Shown: piece by piece, positions 9,068-18,717 of the stretch
Numbering within the stretch: position 1 is the stretch's first letter
Layout of the letters: every line of letters starts with the position of its first letter
Assembly: GCF_000384475.1 (NCBI RefSeq)
Contig: NZ_ARWB01000001.1
Span: forward strand, 1,282,176 to 1,346,175
Direction of reading: 5' to 3'
DNA length: 64,000 nucleotides
Source of the DNA: Methylopila sp. M107
Lineage (GTDB): Bacteria > Pseudomonadota > Alphaproteobacteria > Rhizobiales > Methylopilaceae
Made by a program: the position numbers and the translations under genes
The notes under the pieces: generated by a model
Database searches by the model: none
What the model saw: the letters and a program-made list of their open reading frames with translations, nothing else
What the model was told of the DNA's origin: nothing

Positions 9068-9445
9068 TCAGGCGTACTGGGCGATCCCGTCGCCGAACGA
9101 CCAGTTCTCCTTCTTCACCTCGATGAGGTTGATGAACACGTTGCGCCGCTCGACGCCCGCCGCCTCGAACCGGTCGGCGATCGCCGTGTAGAGCGCCTTC
9201 TTGAGCTCGACCGAGCGGCCCTCGTTTGCGGTGATCTGGACGATGACGAGGCCGTTGTCGTGCTCGATGCCGAGATAGCTCTTGGCGTAGAGGAAATCGG
9301 CGCGGTCGTGCTCGTGGACGAGAACGAACTTGTCGTCGACGGGCACGTTGAAGGCTTCGCGCAAGGCCTCGTAGACGCCTTCGGTCATGGCGTGCTTCTG
9401 GGCCTCGTTCCAGCCTTTCAGCAGTGAAATGCGGGCGAGCGGCAT
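9068..9445 (-). CDS. Tautomerase family protein
   Basis: A 125-residue protein of the tautomerase superfamily, starting Met-Pro so that Pro2 could act as the catalytic base after methionine removal. The pattern 'PLARISLLKGWNEAQKHAM' at the start and 'GVERRNVFINLIEVKKENW' near the end fit the 4-oxalocrotonate tautomerase/MIF fold in its long two-module form. GGAAA stands before the start. It is the second small gene between pdhC and lpdA. Substrate unknown. Confidence 0.8.
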   Translation of the reverse strand: MPLARISLLKGWNEAQKHAMTEGVYEALREAFNVPVDDKFVLVHEHDRADFLYAKSYLGIEHDNGLVIVQITANEGRSVELKKALYTAIADRFEAAGVERRNVFINLIEVKKENWSFGDGIAQYA

Positions 9446-9456
9446 AGGGTTTCCTT

Positions 9457-10050
9457 TCAGAGCGACGCGGCGCCTGGGCCGGCGTCGATGGTTTGGCGCG
9501 CGACGAGCGCGCGCAAGCAGGTTTCGAACAGCGTGAGATCGGCAAGGTTTTTTGCCGTTCCGTCGCCGGGGATGAAGAACGCGCCGCCGGACGACGCAAT
9601 CGCTTCCTCGATCATGAGATTGTCGGCGAGGCCGAAATCCTCGATGGCCATCCCATCCGGATGAGCGACGCGCCCGTCCGGGAGCGCCTGCAGTTCGGCC
9701 CGGGGCAGACCAGTCGCGGTCCGATCGAACAAGGGTCGGGGGTCGTTCGAATAGCCGTAGATGGGTTTTCCGAGCCCGAACGCCATCCCGACTTCCCACA
9801 CGGTGCCGGCGTCGGCCCCGATCCCGCGGAACGGGGTGAGGTTCGCAACGACCGCGTCCGCGCGCCGGATCATCTCGACATTGGCCGCGAAGATCGTCGC
9901 CGCCAGAAGCTGCGGCGCGACGCCTTCGAGCTGCTGGTCGAACGGATAGAGCCCCTCGACGCCGAATCGACGGCAGATCGCCTTCTTGGCGACGCCGACC
10001 GCCGTGGCGTCCGCCAGGAAGACCTCCGGGCCTGCGAGATAGACCTTCAT
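9457..10050 (-). CDS. Nucleoside 2-deoxyribosyltransferase family protein
   Basis: A 197-residue protein with the fold signature of nucleoside 2-deoxyribosyltransferases: 'MKVYLAGPEVFLADA' at the N terminus, 'ADAVVANLTPFRGIGADAGT' in the middle with the catalytic-type Glu in VWEVGMAFGLGKPIYGY. Such enzymes exchange or hydrolyse bases on deoxyribonucleosides in salvage; related proteins cleave modified nucleotides. It is tucked between pdhC and the tautomerase gene on the same strand, spaced closely enough for co-transcription, with no known link to pyruvate dehydrogenase. Confidence 0.85.
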   Translation of the reverse strand: MKVYLAGPEVFLADATAVGVAKKAICRRFGVEGLYPFDQQLEGVAPQLLAATIFAANVEMIRRADAVVANLTPFRGIGADAGTVWEVGMAFGLGKPIYGYSNDPRPLFDRTATGLPRAELQALPDGRVAHPDGMAIEDFGLADNLMIEEAIASSGGAFFIPGDGTAKNLADLTLFETCLRALVARQTIDAGPGAASL

Positions 10051-10078
10051 GGCGTTCGCCCGCTCAGGCCGATCCCGC

Positions 10079-11437
10079 TCAGACCAGCATGCCCAGCGGG
10101 TTCTCGATCAGCTTCTTGACCGCCGCCAGCAAGGTCGCGCCGAGCGCGCCGTCGACGGCGCGGTGGTCGCAGGACAGCGTCAAGCTCATCACGGTCGCGA
10201 TCTTGATCTCGTCGCCCTTCACCACCGCGCGCTTCTCGCCGCCGCCAACCGCGAGGATCGTCGAGTGCGGCGGGTTGATCACCGCCGTAAACTCCTTGGT
10301 GCCGAACATGCCAAGGTTGGAGACGGCGGTCGTGCCGCCCTGATACTCCTCGGGCTTCAGCTTGCGGGCCTTGGCGCGGGCCGCGAAGTCCTTCATTTCC
10401 TTCGCGATTGTCGAGAGCGTCTTGGTTTCGACCGCGCGGATGATCGGCGTGATCAGGCCATTGTTCGGGAGCGCGACCGCGACGCCGACGTCGGCGTGCC
10501 TGTGCTTCAGCATCGCGCCTTCGGTCCATGTGACGTTGGCGTCCGGAACCTGCGCGAGCGCGACGCCGAGCGCCTTGATCACCATGTCGTTGACCGAGAC
10601 CTTCCAGGCCGGCTTGCCGTCCGTCTCGGGCGCGGCCGCGTTGACCTGGCCGCGCAGCTCCAGCAGCGCGTCGATCTCGCAGTCGACCGTCAGATAGAAT
10701 TGCGGGACGGTCTGGCGGGCCTCGGTCAGGCGGCGCGCGATCGTCTTGCGCATGCCGTCATGCGGGATCTCCTCGTAAGACCCCTCCGGAAACAGCTTCT
10801 TGGTCGCCTCGTCCGACGCGCCGGCGGGCGCCGGGGCCTTCGCCGCAGCAGCGTCAGGCGCCCTGGAGGAGGCCGAAGGCTTGCCGCCGCCGGACGACTT
10901 CGCGCTCTCGACGTCGGACTTCACGACGCGGCCATGCGGGCCGGAACCCGCGATCGCGCCGATGTCAATCCCCGCCTCCTTGGCGAGCCGGCGCGCGAGC
11001 GGCGAGGCGAAGACGCGCTCGCCTTTGTCATGGCCGTTGGAAGCTGGAGCGGGCGCAGACCCGGATTTCGGCGCCGCGTCATGCTTCGCCTCGCTCGGGC
11101 CGGCGGCCGCCTTCTCGGCTTTCGGCGCTTCGCTCTTGGCGGCTTCGGACGCGGACTTTGGCTTCGGCGCTGCGTCGAGCGCGGCCTTGTCCTCGCCCTC
11201 CTCGAGAAGGATCGCGATCAGCTCGTTGACGGGCACGTCCGTCGCGCCCTCCGCGATCACGATCTTGCCGATCGTGCCCTCGTCGACCGCCTCGACCTCC
11301 ATGGTCGCCTTGTCGGTCTCGATCTCGGCGATCACGTCGCCCGACTTCACCGCGTCGCCTTCCTTCACCAGCCACTTGGCGAGGTTGCCCTTCTCCATGG
11401 TGGGAGACAACGCGGGCATCAGAATGTTGGTGGGCAT
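10079..11437 (-). CDS. pdhC: Pyruvate dehydrogenase E2 (dihydrolipoamide acetyltransferase)
   Basis: A 452-residue E2 component. Residues 1-80 form a lipoyl domain with the modified lysine Lys43 in [12 protein letters not shown]. An Ala/Pro/Lys linker follows, then a peripheral subunit-binding domain (about 150-185, '[19 protein letters not shown]'), a second linker, and the catalytic domain with His425 and Asp429 in [10 protein letters not shown] near the C terminus. The start at 11437 is fixed by homology of the lipoyl domain ([10 protein letters not shown]); a longer frame upstream belongs to another gene's antisense. It is separated from pdhB by a DUF5076 gene and a Uma2 gene. Confidence 0.96.
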   Translation of the reverse strand: MPTNILMPALSPTMEKGNLAKWLVKEGDAVKSGDVIAEIETDKATMEVEAVDEGTIGKIVIAEGATDVPVNELIAILLEEGEDKAALDAAPKPKSASEAAKSEAPKAEKAAAGPSEAKHDAAPKSGSAPAPASNGHDKGERVFASPLARRLAKEAGIDIGAIAGSGPHGRVVKSDVESAKSSGGGKPSASSRAPDAAAAKAPAPAGASDEATKKLFPEGSYEEIPHDGMRKTIARRLTEARQTVPQFYLTVDCEIDALLELRGQVNAAAPETDGKPAWKVSVNDMVIKALGVALAQVPDANVTWTEGAMLKHRHADVGVAVALPNNGLITPIIRAVETKTLSTIAKEMKDFAARAKARKLKPEEYQGGTTAVSNLGMFGTKEFTAVINPPHSTILAVGGGEKRAVVKGDEIKIATVMSLTLSCDHRAVDGALGATLLAAVKKLIENPLGMLV

Positions 11438-11441
11438 ATTC

Positions 11442-12044
11442 TCAGGCCTCTTCGGAAGGCTTTTCTTGCGACGCGGGCGCATCGAACGGGAACAGCGCGT
11501 CGAGCGGGAAGCCGATGGCGTCGAACGGCGCGACGCGGACCTCGTCGCCGGGCTGGAACGTCGCCTGCAGCAGCCATTGACCGCCCGCGAGCGCAAAGCA
11601 TTCGAGCTGACGTTCGGTCGGATCGAGCAGCCACAGGTAGGAGATCCCGCTCGCCGCATAAATGCGCCGCTTGGGACCACGATCGAGCCGTGAGGTCGAG
11701 GGAGAAAGGATTTCGCAGATCCAATCGGGCGGCGTTTCGATATAGGCCGTCTCGGGTTCCGTCGGCATTCGCTCCCGACGCCAGCCGGCAAGGTCAGGCA
11801 CGACGACATCGGAGCCGAGACGCAATTCGGGCTCAGGGATGAATATCCAGCCGCCTGGACCGTCCCGCCCGCGATCGAACGGACCAGTCAGCTCGTAGCC
11901 AAGCCGATTTGCCGCCCCGCCATGTCTGGCCCGCGGCCGCGGATGCGTTTCGAGCCGCCCGTCGATGATCTCCGCAACCAGATGCGGCGGAACCGCTTCC
12001 AGGTCCGCGTAGGTCGCTCGGCGAAGGGCGGGGTCTGCGTTCAC
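11442..12044 (-). CDS. Uma2 family (DUF820) restriction-endonuclease-like protein
   Basis: A 200-residue protein of the Uma2/DUF820 group, which shares the PD-(D/E)xK nuclease fold. The motif pieces are visible: '[14 protein letters not shown]' (the Asp) and '[20 protein letters not shown]' (Glu and Lys), followed by '[14 protein letters not shown]'. It is expected to start with GTG at 12044, five bases after AGGGA. Uma2 genes are abundant and mobile-looking in cyanobacteria and scattered elsewhere; biological role unknown. Here the gene sits inside the pdh operon, four bases before pdhC, which suggests a later insertion that kept the operon readable. Confidence 0.82.
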   Translation of the reverse strand: MNADPALRRATYADLEAVPPHLVAEIIDGRLETHPRPRARHGGAANRLGYELTGPFDRGRDGPGGWIFIPEPELRLGSDVVVPDLAGWRRERMPTEPETAYIETPPDWICEILSPSTSRLDRGPKRRIYAASGISYLWLLDPTERQLECFALAGGQWLLQATFQPGDEVRVAPFDAIGFPLDALFPFDAPASQEKPSEEA

Positions 12045-12052
12045 TAAAATCC

Positions 12053-12352
12053 CTACTGGATGGCGCTGGTGGTTCCGACGTCTGTCCCGTCGTCCCACTC
12101 GGCGTCGAGCGTGAACTTGATCTTGGCGAGCGCCTCGGCGGCGGTGCCGACGCCTTCCGTCTCGTAGATGCGGGAAACATGCCGCGCGATGTCGGTCAGC
12201 AGCACGCCCCACACCGCCGCGTCGTCAAAACCGCGCTGCAGCGAGACATGCAGCCCGTTGTCGACGATCCAGGCGCGCAGCACCTCGGTCGCCTCTTTCG
12301 ACTCATGAGCGGCGAACGGGATCGCCAGTTCCTTTGGTTTCGAGCCTGTCAT
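12053..12352 (-). CDS. DUF5076 domain protein
   Basis: A 99-residue soluble protein. It is recognised as DUF5076 by its size, its place directly after pdhB and the segments 'AHESKEATEVLRAWIVDNGL' and 'GVLLTDIARHVSRIYE'. The start codon overlaps the pdhB stop by one base (TGATG). This small gene accompanies pdhB/pdhC in many alphaproteobacteria, so a link with the pyruvate dehydrogenase complex is plausible, but no function has been shown to my knowledge. Confidence 0.75.
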   Translation of the reverse strand: MTGSKPKELAIPFAAHESKEATEVLRAWIVDNGLHVSLQRGFDDAAVWGVLLTDIARHVSRIYETEGVGTAAEALAKIKFTLDAEWDDGTDVGTTSAIQ

Positions 12353-13761
12353 CAGCGGTAACACACGGCCTTCGCCGCCTCCACGACATCGGCGACGCTC
12401 GGCAGCGCGAGCTTTTCGAGGTTCGCCGCATAGGGCATCGGCACGTCCTTGCCCGAAACGCGCGTTACCGGCGCGTCGAGCCAGTCGAAGGCCTGCTCGG
12501 TCACACGCGCCGAAATCTCGGCGCCGACGCCCGATTGCGCCCAGCCCTCCTCGATCGTCACGAGCCGCCCGGTCTTCTTGACGGATTCGATGATCGTCTC
12601 CGTGTCCATCGGGCGGATCGTGCGCAGGTCGATCACCTCGGCCTCGATCCCCTCCTCCGCGAGCTTTTCCGCAGCCTTCAGCGCGTAGGTCATGCCGATC
12701 GACCACGCGACCAGCGTCACGTCCTTGCCCGCCCGAACGACCTTGGCCTTGCCGATCGGCACGGTGAAATCGTCGAGCTTCGGCACCGGGAACGATTGGC
12801 CGTAGAGAATTTCGTTCTCGAGGAAGATCACCGTGTTGCCGTCCCGGATCGCGGACTTCAGCAGGCCCTTGGCGTCGGCCGCCGTATAGGGCGCGATCAC
12901 TGTGAGGCCGGGCACGTTCGAATACCAGGCGGCGTAATCCTGGCTGTGCTGGGCGCCGACGCGCGCCGCGGCCCCGTTCGCGCCGCGGAATACGATCGAG
13001 CAGCCCATCTGGCCGCCCGACATGTAGAGCGTCTTCGCCGCCGAATTGATGATGTGGTCGATCGCCTGCATGGCGAAGTTGAACGTCATGAACTCGACAA
13101 TGGGCTTCAGCCCCGCAAGCGCCGCGCCGACGCCGACGCCCGCAAATCCGTGCTCGGTGATCGGCGTGTCGATCACCCGCTCCGCGCCGAACTCGTCGAG
13201 CAGCCCCTGGGAGACCTTGTAGGCGCCCTGATATTCGGCGACCTCCTCTCCCATCAGGAAGACGCGGTCGTCCGCGCGCATCTCCTCAGCCATGGCGTCG
13301 CGCAGCGCCTCGCGCACGGTCTGCGTGATCATTTCCGTGCCCTCCGGCACGTCCGGCTCCGGCAGCGCCTTTGGCTTAGGCGGATTGGCGGCGGCGGAGT
13401 CGACCTTGGCGGGCGCGGGCTTGTCGTCGGATTTCGCCTCGACTTCGGCCTTCGCAGGCGCCTCTTCGGCCTTGGGCGCGGGCTTCGATCCGCCGTTCGC
13501 CAGCGCGGAAGAGTCCTCGCCGTCGCTCAGGATGATGGCGATCGGGGTGTTGACCTTGACGTCCTCGGTCCCCTCCTCGATCAGGATCTTTCCGAGCGCG
13601 CCCTCGTCGACCGCCTCGACCTCCATGGTCGCCTTGTCGGTCTCGATCTCGGCGATGACGTCGCCGGACTTGACCTGATCGCCTTCCTTCTTGAGCCATT
13701 TGGCGAGCTTGCCCGCCTCCATGGTCGGCGACAGCGCCGGCATGAGGACTTCGATCGGCAT
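12352..13761 (-). CDS. pdhB: Pyruvate dehydrogenase E1 beta subunit with N-terminal lipoyl domain
   Basis: A 469-residue protein: an N-terminal lipoyl domain (residues 1-80, Lys43 in [12 protein letters not shown], nearly identical to that of E2), an Ala/Lys/Pro linker to about 140, then the transketolase-type E1 beta fold ('[20 protein letters not shown]', '[20 protein letters not shown]') and the C-terminal domain. With E1 alpha it decarboxylates pyruvate using thiamine diphosphate. The lipoyl-E1 beta fusion is the usual alphaproteobacterial form. The first 48 residues match those of E2 almost exactly, so recombination or gene conversion between the two genes is possible. Confidence 0.96.
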   Translation of the reverse strand: MPIEVLMPALSPTMEAGKLAKWLKKEGDQVKSGDVIAEIETDKATMEVEAVDEGALGKILIEEGTEDVKVNTPIAIILSDGEDSSALANGGSKPAPKAEEAPAKAEVEAKSDDKPAPAKVDSAAANPPKPKALPEPDVPEGTEMITQTVREALRDAMAEEMRADDRVFLMGEEVAEYQGAYKVSQGLLDEFGAERVIDTPITEHGFAGVGVGAALAGLKPIVEFMTFNFAMQAIDHIINSAAKTLYMSGGQMGCSIVFRGANGAAARVGAQHSQDYAAWYSNVPGLTVIAPYTAADAKGLLKSAIRDGNTVIFLENEILYGQSFPVPKLDDFTVPIGKAKVVRAGKDVTLVAWSIGMTYALKAAEKLAEEGIEAEVIDLRTIRPMDTETIIESVKKTGRLVTIEEGWAQSGVGAEISARVTEQAFDWLDAPVTRVSGKDVPMPYAANLEKLALPSVADVVEAAKAVCYR

Positions 13762-13838
13762 GTTGGACGTATCCCTTGTCCTGACGTCTTCTTGGTAGCC
13801 CCGGACCCGGCGGATCGCGAGGCGGACATAGCGCGCCC

Positions 13839-14900
13839 TCAGCGCAAAATGTCGGTCCAGAGCTCGGACGGATCTGGCTCGGGGTCGTTGGTGGCGAATT
13901 CGGCGGCGGCGTTGACGATGTCGCGCACCTCCTTGTCGGCCGCCTTCAGGTCGTCCTCGGTCGCGATCTTTCCGTCGAGCAGGCGCTTGCGCACCATCTC
14001 GATCGGGTCATGCGTCTCCCGCATCTTCTGGACCTCCTCCTTGGACCGGTACTTCGCCGGATCCGACATGGAGTGGCCGCGATAGCGGTAGGTGACCATT
14101 TCGAGGATGTAGGGCCCGTCTCCGCCGCGCGCGTGGGCGACGGCGCGGTCGGCGGCCGCCTTCACGGCGCGCACGTCCATGCCGTCGACCTGCTCGCCCG
14201 GAATATCGAAGCTCGCGCCGCGCTGGCTGAGATTGGTGGTCGAGGAAGCGCGCTCGACCGAGGTGCCCATGCCGTATTTGTTGTTCTCGATGACGTAGAC
14301 GACCGGCAGCTTCCACAGCTTCGCCATGTTGAAGCTCTCGTAGACCTGGCCCTGGTTCGAGGCGCCGTCGCCGAAATAGGCGAGAGAGACCTTGCCGTTC
14401 TTCCGGTACTTGTTCGCGAAGGCGAGGCCGGTGCCGAGCGAGACCTGCGCGCCGACGATGCCATGGCCGCCGTAAAACTGCTTCTCCACGCTGAACATAT
14501 GCATGGAGCCGCCCTTGCCCTTGGAATAGCCGCCGCGACGCCCCGTGAGCTCCGCCATCACGCCCTTCGGGTCCATCTCGCAGGCGAGCATGTGGCCGTG
14601 GTCGCGGTAGCCGGTGATGACCTGGTCGCCCTGCTCCAGCGCCATCTGCATGCCGGTGACGACCGCTTCCTGGCCGATATAGAGGTGGCAGAAGCCGCCG
14701 ATCAGGCCCATGCCGTAGAGCTGGCCGGCCTTCTCCTCGAACCGGCGGATGAGCAGCATGTCGCGATGGGCGCGCAGCTCCTCGTCCTTGGTGAATTCGA
14801 GCGGCCCGTTCGACTTGGCCTTATCCGGCGCGGCGGCCTTGGTCGCCGAGGTTTTGACGGCGCGTTTGCGCGGCGTCGCCTTCGTGGCTGTGGCGGCCAT
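13839..14900 (-). CDS. pdhA: Pyruvate dehydrogenase E1 alpha subunit
   Basis: A 353-residue thiamine-diphosphate enzyme subunit. The ThDP motif [13 protein letters not shown]...NN is visible ('[18 protein letters not shown]' followed by [11 protein letters not shown]), as is the phosphorylation-loop-like segment '[19 protein letters not shown]'. An Ala/Lys-rich N-terminal tail of about 35 residues precedes the domain. A GTG at 14903 is also in frame, but AGGGG spacing favours the ATG at 14900. It heads the pdhA-pdhB-(DUF5076-Uma2)-pdhC operon, with an FtsB-like gene upstream. Confidence 0.96.
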   Translation of the reverse strand: MAATATKATPRKRAVKTSATKAAAPDKAKSNGPLEFTKDEELRAHRDMLLIRRFEEKAGQLYGMGLIGGFCHLYIGQEAVVTGMQMALEQGDQVITGYRDHGHMLACEMDPKGVMAELTGRRGGYSKGKGGSMHMFSVEKQFYGGHGIVGAQVSLGTGLAFANKYRKNGKVSLAYFGDGASNQGQVYESFNMAKLWKLPVVYVIENNKYGMGTSVERASSTTNLSQRGASFDIPGEQVDGMDVRAVKAAADRAVAHARGGDGPYILEMVTYRYRGHSMSDPAKYRSKEEVQKMRETHDPIEMVRKRLLDGKIATEDDLKAADKEVRDIVNAAAEFATNDPEPDPSELWTDILR

Positions 14901-15058
14901 CACGTCCCCTGGTTCGTTTCCACGTCTTCTTGTTGTCCCGAAGCTAAGGCGCCCTCGACGCGAAATCGAGGGACCAGGCCGCGGGCCGGAAGACTATTAT
15001 CGATCCAGATTGGACGAAAGTCGCACCCGGCGCATCACGCGCCGAACGCATGGCGGCG

Positions 15059-15370
15059 TCACTCGCGCTGCAGCACTCGGTCGTTCGGGCTTATCCAGCC
15101 GAGGTCGCCGCGCGACTGCTCGTCGAGAAGGTCAGGGTCGATGCGCTCGGTCGACAGCAGATCGATCCGGTGCTCGACCGCGGCGCGTTCGGCCTTGATG
15201 CCCGACAGCCTCGCCTCGAGCTGAGCGATCTCGGCCTCCATGGCGCGGCTCGCCACAAGTCCGTGATCGCCGACATAGGCCTGCTGGCTGAAATAGGTGA
15301 CCGCCCCGGCGGCCACGAGCCACAGGACGACTTGGGCGGCGACGACGCGCCATTTGGTGCGGACGATCAT
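15059..15370 (-). CDS. ftsB: FtsB/DivIC-type septum formation initiator
   Basis: A 103-residue bitopic membrane protein: a short cytoplasmic start, one membrane helix (about residues 10-28, VVAAQVVLWLVAAGAVTYF) and a coiled coil (about 43-75) with heptad-like Leu/Ile positions. This is the plan of FtsB/DivIC, which bridges FtsL and FtsQ in the divisome. Position upstream of pdhA is typical of alphaproteobacteria. Sequence identity in this family is low, so the call rests on topology and context. Confidence 0.8.
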   Translation of the reverse strand: MIVRTKWRVVAAQVVLWLVAAGAVTYFSQQAYVGDHGLVASRAMEAEIAQLEARLSGIKAERAAVEHRIDLLSTERIDPDLLDEQSRGDLGWISPNDRVLQRE

Positions 15371-15406
15371 GTCGCGAGCATCGGCCAGACATGGTTTCCA
15401 AACCGT

Positions 15407-17239
15407 TTAGGCGCCGATCCTCTTCCGGACCGCGGAGGCCGCGCGCCCGATCGCTCCTTGAGCAACCGGCAAGCCTTTCTTGGGCGCGGTGTCCTGCACG
15501 AGCGACGTGCCCTCGGGCGAGTCGGGATCGCCTTCGTCCTCGATCCGCAGGCCCGCGCGAACCACCTTGCCCTCGTCGACGGCTCTCGCGATGAGGGTCG
15601 CGGCGCCGAAGGCGAGCGTGTCGCCGACCGCCGGCTCGTTCTCGAACCGCGCTGCGAACACCTGCGCGACCGTGAGTTCGGCCTCCGAAGGCTCGACCTC
15701 GAGCCCGTACATGCCGACCAGCACGGCGAGCGCCGTCTCGCCGCGCAAGGGGAACTCGCCGAGCGAAGGCCGCGCACGTCCGGTCTCGGTCGAGGCGAAC
15801 AGGCCGTCGAGCTCGGCGACGCGCTCGGGGGCTGCAAGGAAATAGCCGTAGTCGCCGGGCTTCAGCGAGCCCGCCTGCAGCGGATCGAGAATCGTGGCGT
15901 CGCGCACCACGAAGACGGGCTTCGCCCATTTGGGGATCGAGTCGCGGAACAGGATCGGACAGTTGGGCGTCACCTGATAGCCGACCATCTCCTGCGCCAG
16001 CTGTCCCGGCAGGTCGATCTCGACGCGCTGGACGCTGCGTGCGGTCTGGCGAACCGCGAGGTTCAGGCGCTTGGCGAGCGGCGTCAGCGTCCATCCCTGC
16101 ACGATCAGCGAGACGATCACCACCACGAAGGCGACGTTGAAGATGACGTCGGCGTTAGGCGCCTTGGCGAGCGTCGGGATGGCGGCGAGGAAGATCGACA
16201 CCGCGCCGCGCAGGCCGACCCAGCCCGCGAAGCCAATCTCCTTCCAGGAGAAGCCGAAGGGATAGAGGCACAGCGCCACCGCGACCGGACGCGCGACGAA
16301 GATCAGGCCGATGGCGATCGCAAGCGCCGGAGCCAAGGTCGCGAGCATTTCGCTCGGCGTCACCAGAAGGCCGAGCACCATGAACATGACGATCTGGCAG
16401 AGCCACGTGACCGTGTCATGGAACGCGATGATGCTCGGAAGCGCGCGGACCTGTCGGTTGCCGACGATGATGCCCGCAATGTAGACCGCGAGAAATCCGG
16501 ACCCGTGCAGCACGGCCGCGAGCGCGAACAGCGCCACGACGCCGACCACGACAAACAGCGGGTGGAGGCCGGACGGAAGCTCCACCCGGTTCAGCACGAA
16601 CGCCAGCGCAAACCCGCCGGCGACGCCCGCCGCGGAGCCGATCACCGCCTCCTGCAGGAAATGGCCGAGGATCTGGCCGGCGGTGTCTCCGCTTTCGACG
16701 GTCAGCAATCCGACGATCATGACGGTCAGGAACACCGCCACGGGATCGTTGGTGCTCGATTCCATCTCGAGCGTCATGCCCACGCGGCGCTGCAGCTGCA
16801 GTCCGCTGGCGCGGATCAGGAAAAACACCGCGGCCGCGTCGGTGGACGCGATGGTCGCGCCGATCAGAAGCCCCTGAAGCCAGCTCAGCCCGAGAATCCA
16901 GGCGGCGAAACAGCCGATGAGCCCCGCCGTCACCACCACGCCGGCTGTCGCGAGCGAAACCGCAGGCCAGAGCGCTCCGGCCATGTGCGAGATTCGCGTT
17001 CTCAGGCCGCCGTCGAACAGGATGATGGCGAGCGCGATCGACCCGATCATGTAGGTGAGGCGGTAGTCTTCGAACTGGATGCCGCCCGGGCCGTCCTGTC
17101 CCGTCAGCATGCCGATCAGGAGGAACACCAGCAGCAGCGGCGCGCCGAAGCGGGAGGCGACAAGCGACGACAGAATTCCAACGAGCAGCAACGCGGCTCC
17201 GAACAGAACCACGGCGTTCGAGACTGCGATGCTTTCCAT
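15407..17239 (-). CDS. CPA1-type potassium/proton antiporter (CvrA/NhaP2-like)
   Basis: A 610-residue inner-membrane antiporter. The first 400 residues hold twelve or so membrane helices, with the conserved acidic segments 'LIGATIASTDAAAVFFLI' and 'EMESSTNDPVAVFLTVMI' (the ion-binding Asp residues). A cytoplasmic tail of about 200 residues follows, with a TrkA-C-like region ('GYQVTPNCPILFRDSIPKW') and a CorC/HlyC-like C-terminal domain. This layout is that of CvrA/NhaP2 proteins, which exchange K+ (or Na+) for H+ and help in volume and pH control. A GTG two codons upstream is an alternative start; no strong ribosome site separates the two. Confidence 0.88.
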   Translation of the reverse strand: MESIAVSNAVVLFGAALLLVGILSSLVASRFGAPLLLVFLLIGMLTGQDGPGGIQFEDYRLTYMIGSIALAIILFDGGLRTRISHMAGALWPAVSLATAGVVVTAGLIGCFAAWILGLSWLQGLLIGATIASTDAAAVFFLIRASGLQLQRRVGMTLEMESSTNDPVAVFLTVMIVGLLTVESGDTAGQILGHFLQEAVIGSAAGVAGGFALAFVLNRVELPSGLHPLFVVVGVVALFALAAVLHGSGFLAVYIAGIIVGNRQVRALPSIIAFHDTVTWLCQIVMFMVLGLLVTPSEMLATLAPALAIAIGLIFVARPVAVALCLYPFGFSWKEIGFAGWVGLRGAVSIFLAAIPTLAKAPNADVIFNVAFVVVIVSLIVQGWTLTPLAKRLNLAVRQTARSVQRVEIDLPGQLAQEMVGYQVTPNCPILFRDSIPKWAKPVFVVRDATILDPLQAGSLKPGDYGYFLAAPERVAELDGLFASTETGRARPSLGEFPLRGETALAVLVGMYGLEVEPSEAELTVAQVFAARFENEPAVGDTLAFGAATLIARAVDEGKVVRAGLRIEDEGDPDSPEGTSLVQDTAPKKGLPVAQGAIGRAASAVRKRIGA

Positions 17240-17383
17240 GCCCACCCGCGGCGCTCGGCCACGTCGATCCGGGCGCGCCCCGCATTGCCCACGTGGCGTG
17301 ATCCGAGCCCCGAGGCCTCAGAGAGAGCCGCAAATTCACCGAGGATTGGCGCTATATCAAGGCGAACTCACGCCGCCGAGAGC

Positions 17384-17779
17384 TTAAAGCGCTTTGTCGA
17401 GCAAAGCCGCGATCTTTTCCTCGCTCGTATCTCCGACCGAGCGTGCGACCTCCTTGCCTTTGGCGAACACCAGGATGGTCGAGCGGTCCGGCGCCGAAAG
17501 CTCCCGCATGACCGGCTTCTCGCTGTCGTAATCGACATAGAAGCCCTTGAAGCCGGCATACTTTCCGCCGGCGAGAAGCTTCGCCAGCACCGGCTTCTGC
17601 GCCTTGCAGGTCGGGCACCATGTCGCGTCGATATGGACGACGACCGGATCGCCGGCCTTGTTGGCGGCGGCGAAGTTGGCCGAGGCGAAACGGCCGATGG
17701 CGGCGGCGCTTGCGGTCTGGACCAAGGCGGCAGCCGCCATCGCGCAGATGGCGAGGACGACATGGCGACGAGCGAGCAT
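17384..17779 (-). CDS. Periplasmic thioredoxin-like protein
   Basis: A 131-residue protein with a signal peptide (cleavage likely near TASAAA, residue 26) and a thioredoxin fold carrying the redox motif CPTC at residues 55-58 in DATWCPTCKAQ, then the cis-proline region in DRSTILVFAKG. It is exported, so it probably reduces or isomerises disulfides in the periplasm or during cytochrome maturation. It stands alone, with an adjacent exported protein gene upstream on the same strand. Confidence 0.85.
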   Translation of the reverse strand: MLARRHVVLAICAMAAAALVQTASAAAIGRFASANFAAANKAGDPVVVHIDATWCPTCKAQKPVLAKLLAGGKYAGFKGFYVDYDSEKPVMRELSAPDRSTILVFAKGKEVARSVGDTSEEKIAALLDKAL

Positions 17780-17866
17780 GGGAAACCTCGTTGCGCGGTG
17801 TTGGCGTTCCGATGAGTACGCAGCGCGACGCCGATGAGTTTCACGGTTCCTATTGATGAGGGGCCA

Positions 17867-17900
17867 GCGCGGCCTTCCGAATGAAGTCGGGAGGCCGCGC
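17867..17900 (-). terminator. Hairpin between two exported-protein genes, possible terminator
   Basis: A 14-bp stem with a single mismatch (GCGCGGCCTTCCGA at 17867-17880, complement at 17887-17900) and a six-base loop lies downstream of the exported protein gene at 17954-18298. It has no T-run on the minus strand, so it may work with Rho or only protect the mRNA end. Confidence 0.4.
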
Positions 17901-17953
17901 GTCGTCTTTCGAACGGCAAGGGCGATCCGCTTGCGCGCTCTTCGCGCCGACCG

Positions 17954-18298
17954 TCAGTTGGTCTTCGATTTGCCCTTCTCGGCCTTGGAGTCCGACGCGC
18001 CGTCCGCGTAGGCCAACACGCCGTCCTTGATCGTCAGCTTGTCGCCGGGCTTCGCCGAAACGCCGTAGCTGTTCAGGTCGACGGCCCGGATTTCGCAGCC
18101 GTCCGGGCAGTCGACCTTCGCGGATTTGCCCGCCTCGATCTTGACCTTCGGCTCGGTCGCGCCGAGGTCGGCCGTGATTTCGAGCGCCTTGTCGGTCGGG
18201 TTGTTGACCGTGACGGCCAGGGCCGGCGCAGCCGCAAGAACCAAGGCGGCGAACCCAAGACCAGCCGCGCGCGCGAACGTCGTCGTATTCTTGTTCAT
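17954..18298 (-). CDS. Small exported protein, unknown function
   Basis: A 114-residue protein with a signal peptide (hydrophobic core LGFAALVLAAAPALA, cleavage near residue 28). The mature part of about 86 residues has a Cys pair in KVDCPDGCEIRAV, followed by a charged Lys/Ser tail (SKAEKGKSKTN). The two close cysteines might bind metal or form a loop disulfide. I do not recognise the family. It starts 5' of a thioredoxin-like gene on the same strand. Confidence 0.6.
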   Translation of the reverse strand: MNKNTTTFARAAGLGFAALVLAAAPALAVTVNNPTDKALEITADLGATEPKVKIEAGKSAKVDCPDGCEIRAVDLNSYGVSAKPGDKLTIKDGVLAYADGASDSKAEKGKSKTN

Positions 18299-18717
18299 CC
18301 CTACACTCTCCTTCGTGTTTCGATCCGCGACTGCAAATCTTTAGCTTCGGCGAAACGGTGTTCGCCGAGATAAATGCTCTGCATTGCCGGTCAGTATTTG
18401 TCTACGGCCGCCTAATCATCAATAGACTTTACATGCTTGTGACTAGTGGAACGCAACACCTGACGCGCCCGTGATTTATGCTTTATAAGATTCTCATGAG
18501 GAGGCGCGGCCATTGCGTTCGGCAAATCGAACGGTCGAGGAAATGTGGGATTTTCCACCCAAATCGAGCGATTCGTGCAGTTTAATCCTAGGACGCAAAT
18601 CTCTGCGGTGGCCGATCGCGCTTTCCGATGCGCTTTCCGACGCCTTGGCGGCCGGCATGCGAGCCAAGCCGACCGACTCGGGTTAGAAGCAGCGACCGCA
18701 AACCGGATCGAGAACGC
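18299..18717. other. Intergenic region, no gene found
   Basis: About 420 bp between the start of an exported protein gene (minus strand) and the RecD-like helicase gene (plus strand), so promoters for both should be here. The segment 18360-18560 is much richer in A+T than its surroundings. No convincing gene or RNA was seen; the long antisense frame that passes through here has no family resemblance. Confidence 0.5.

Noticed and set aside
15050-17815. A 921-codon open frame on the plus strand, opposite the antiporter gene
   Set aside because: It is antisense to a well-identified antiporter and is made of Arg/His/Asp-rich sequence with no domain; such frames are expected opposite GC-rich genes.
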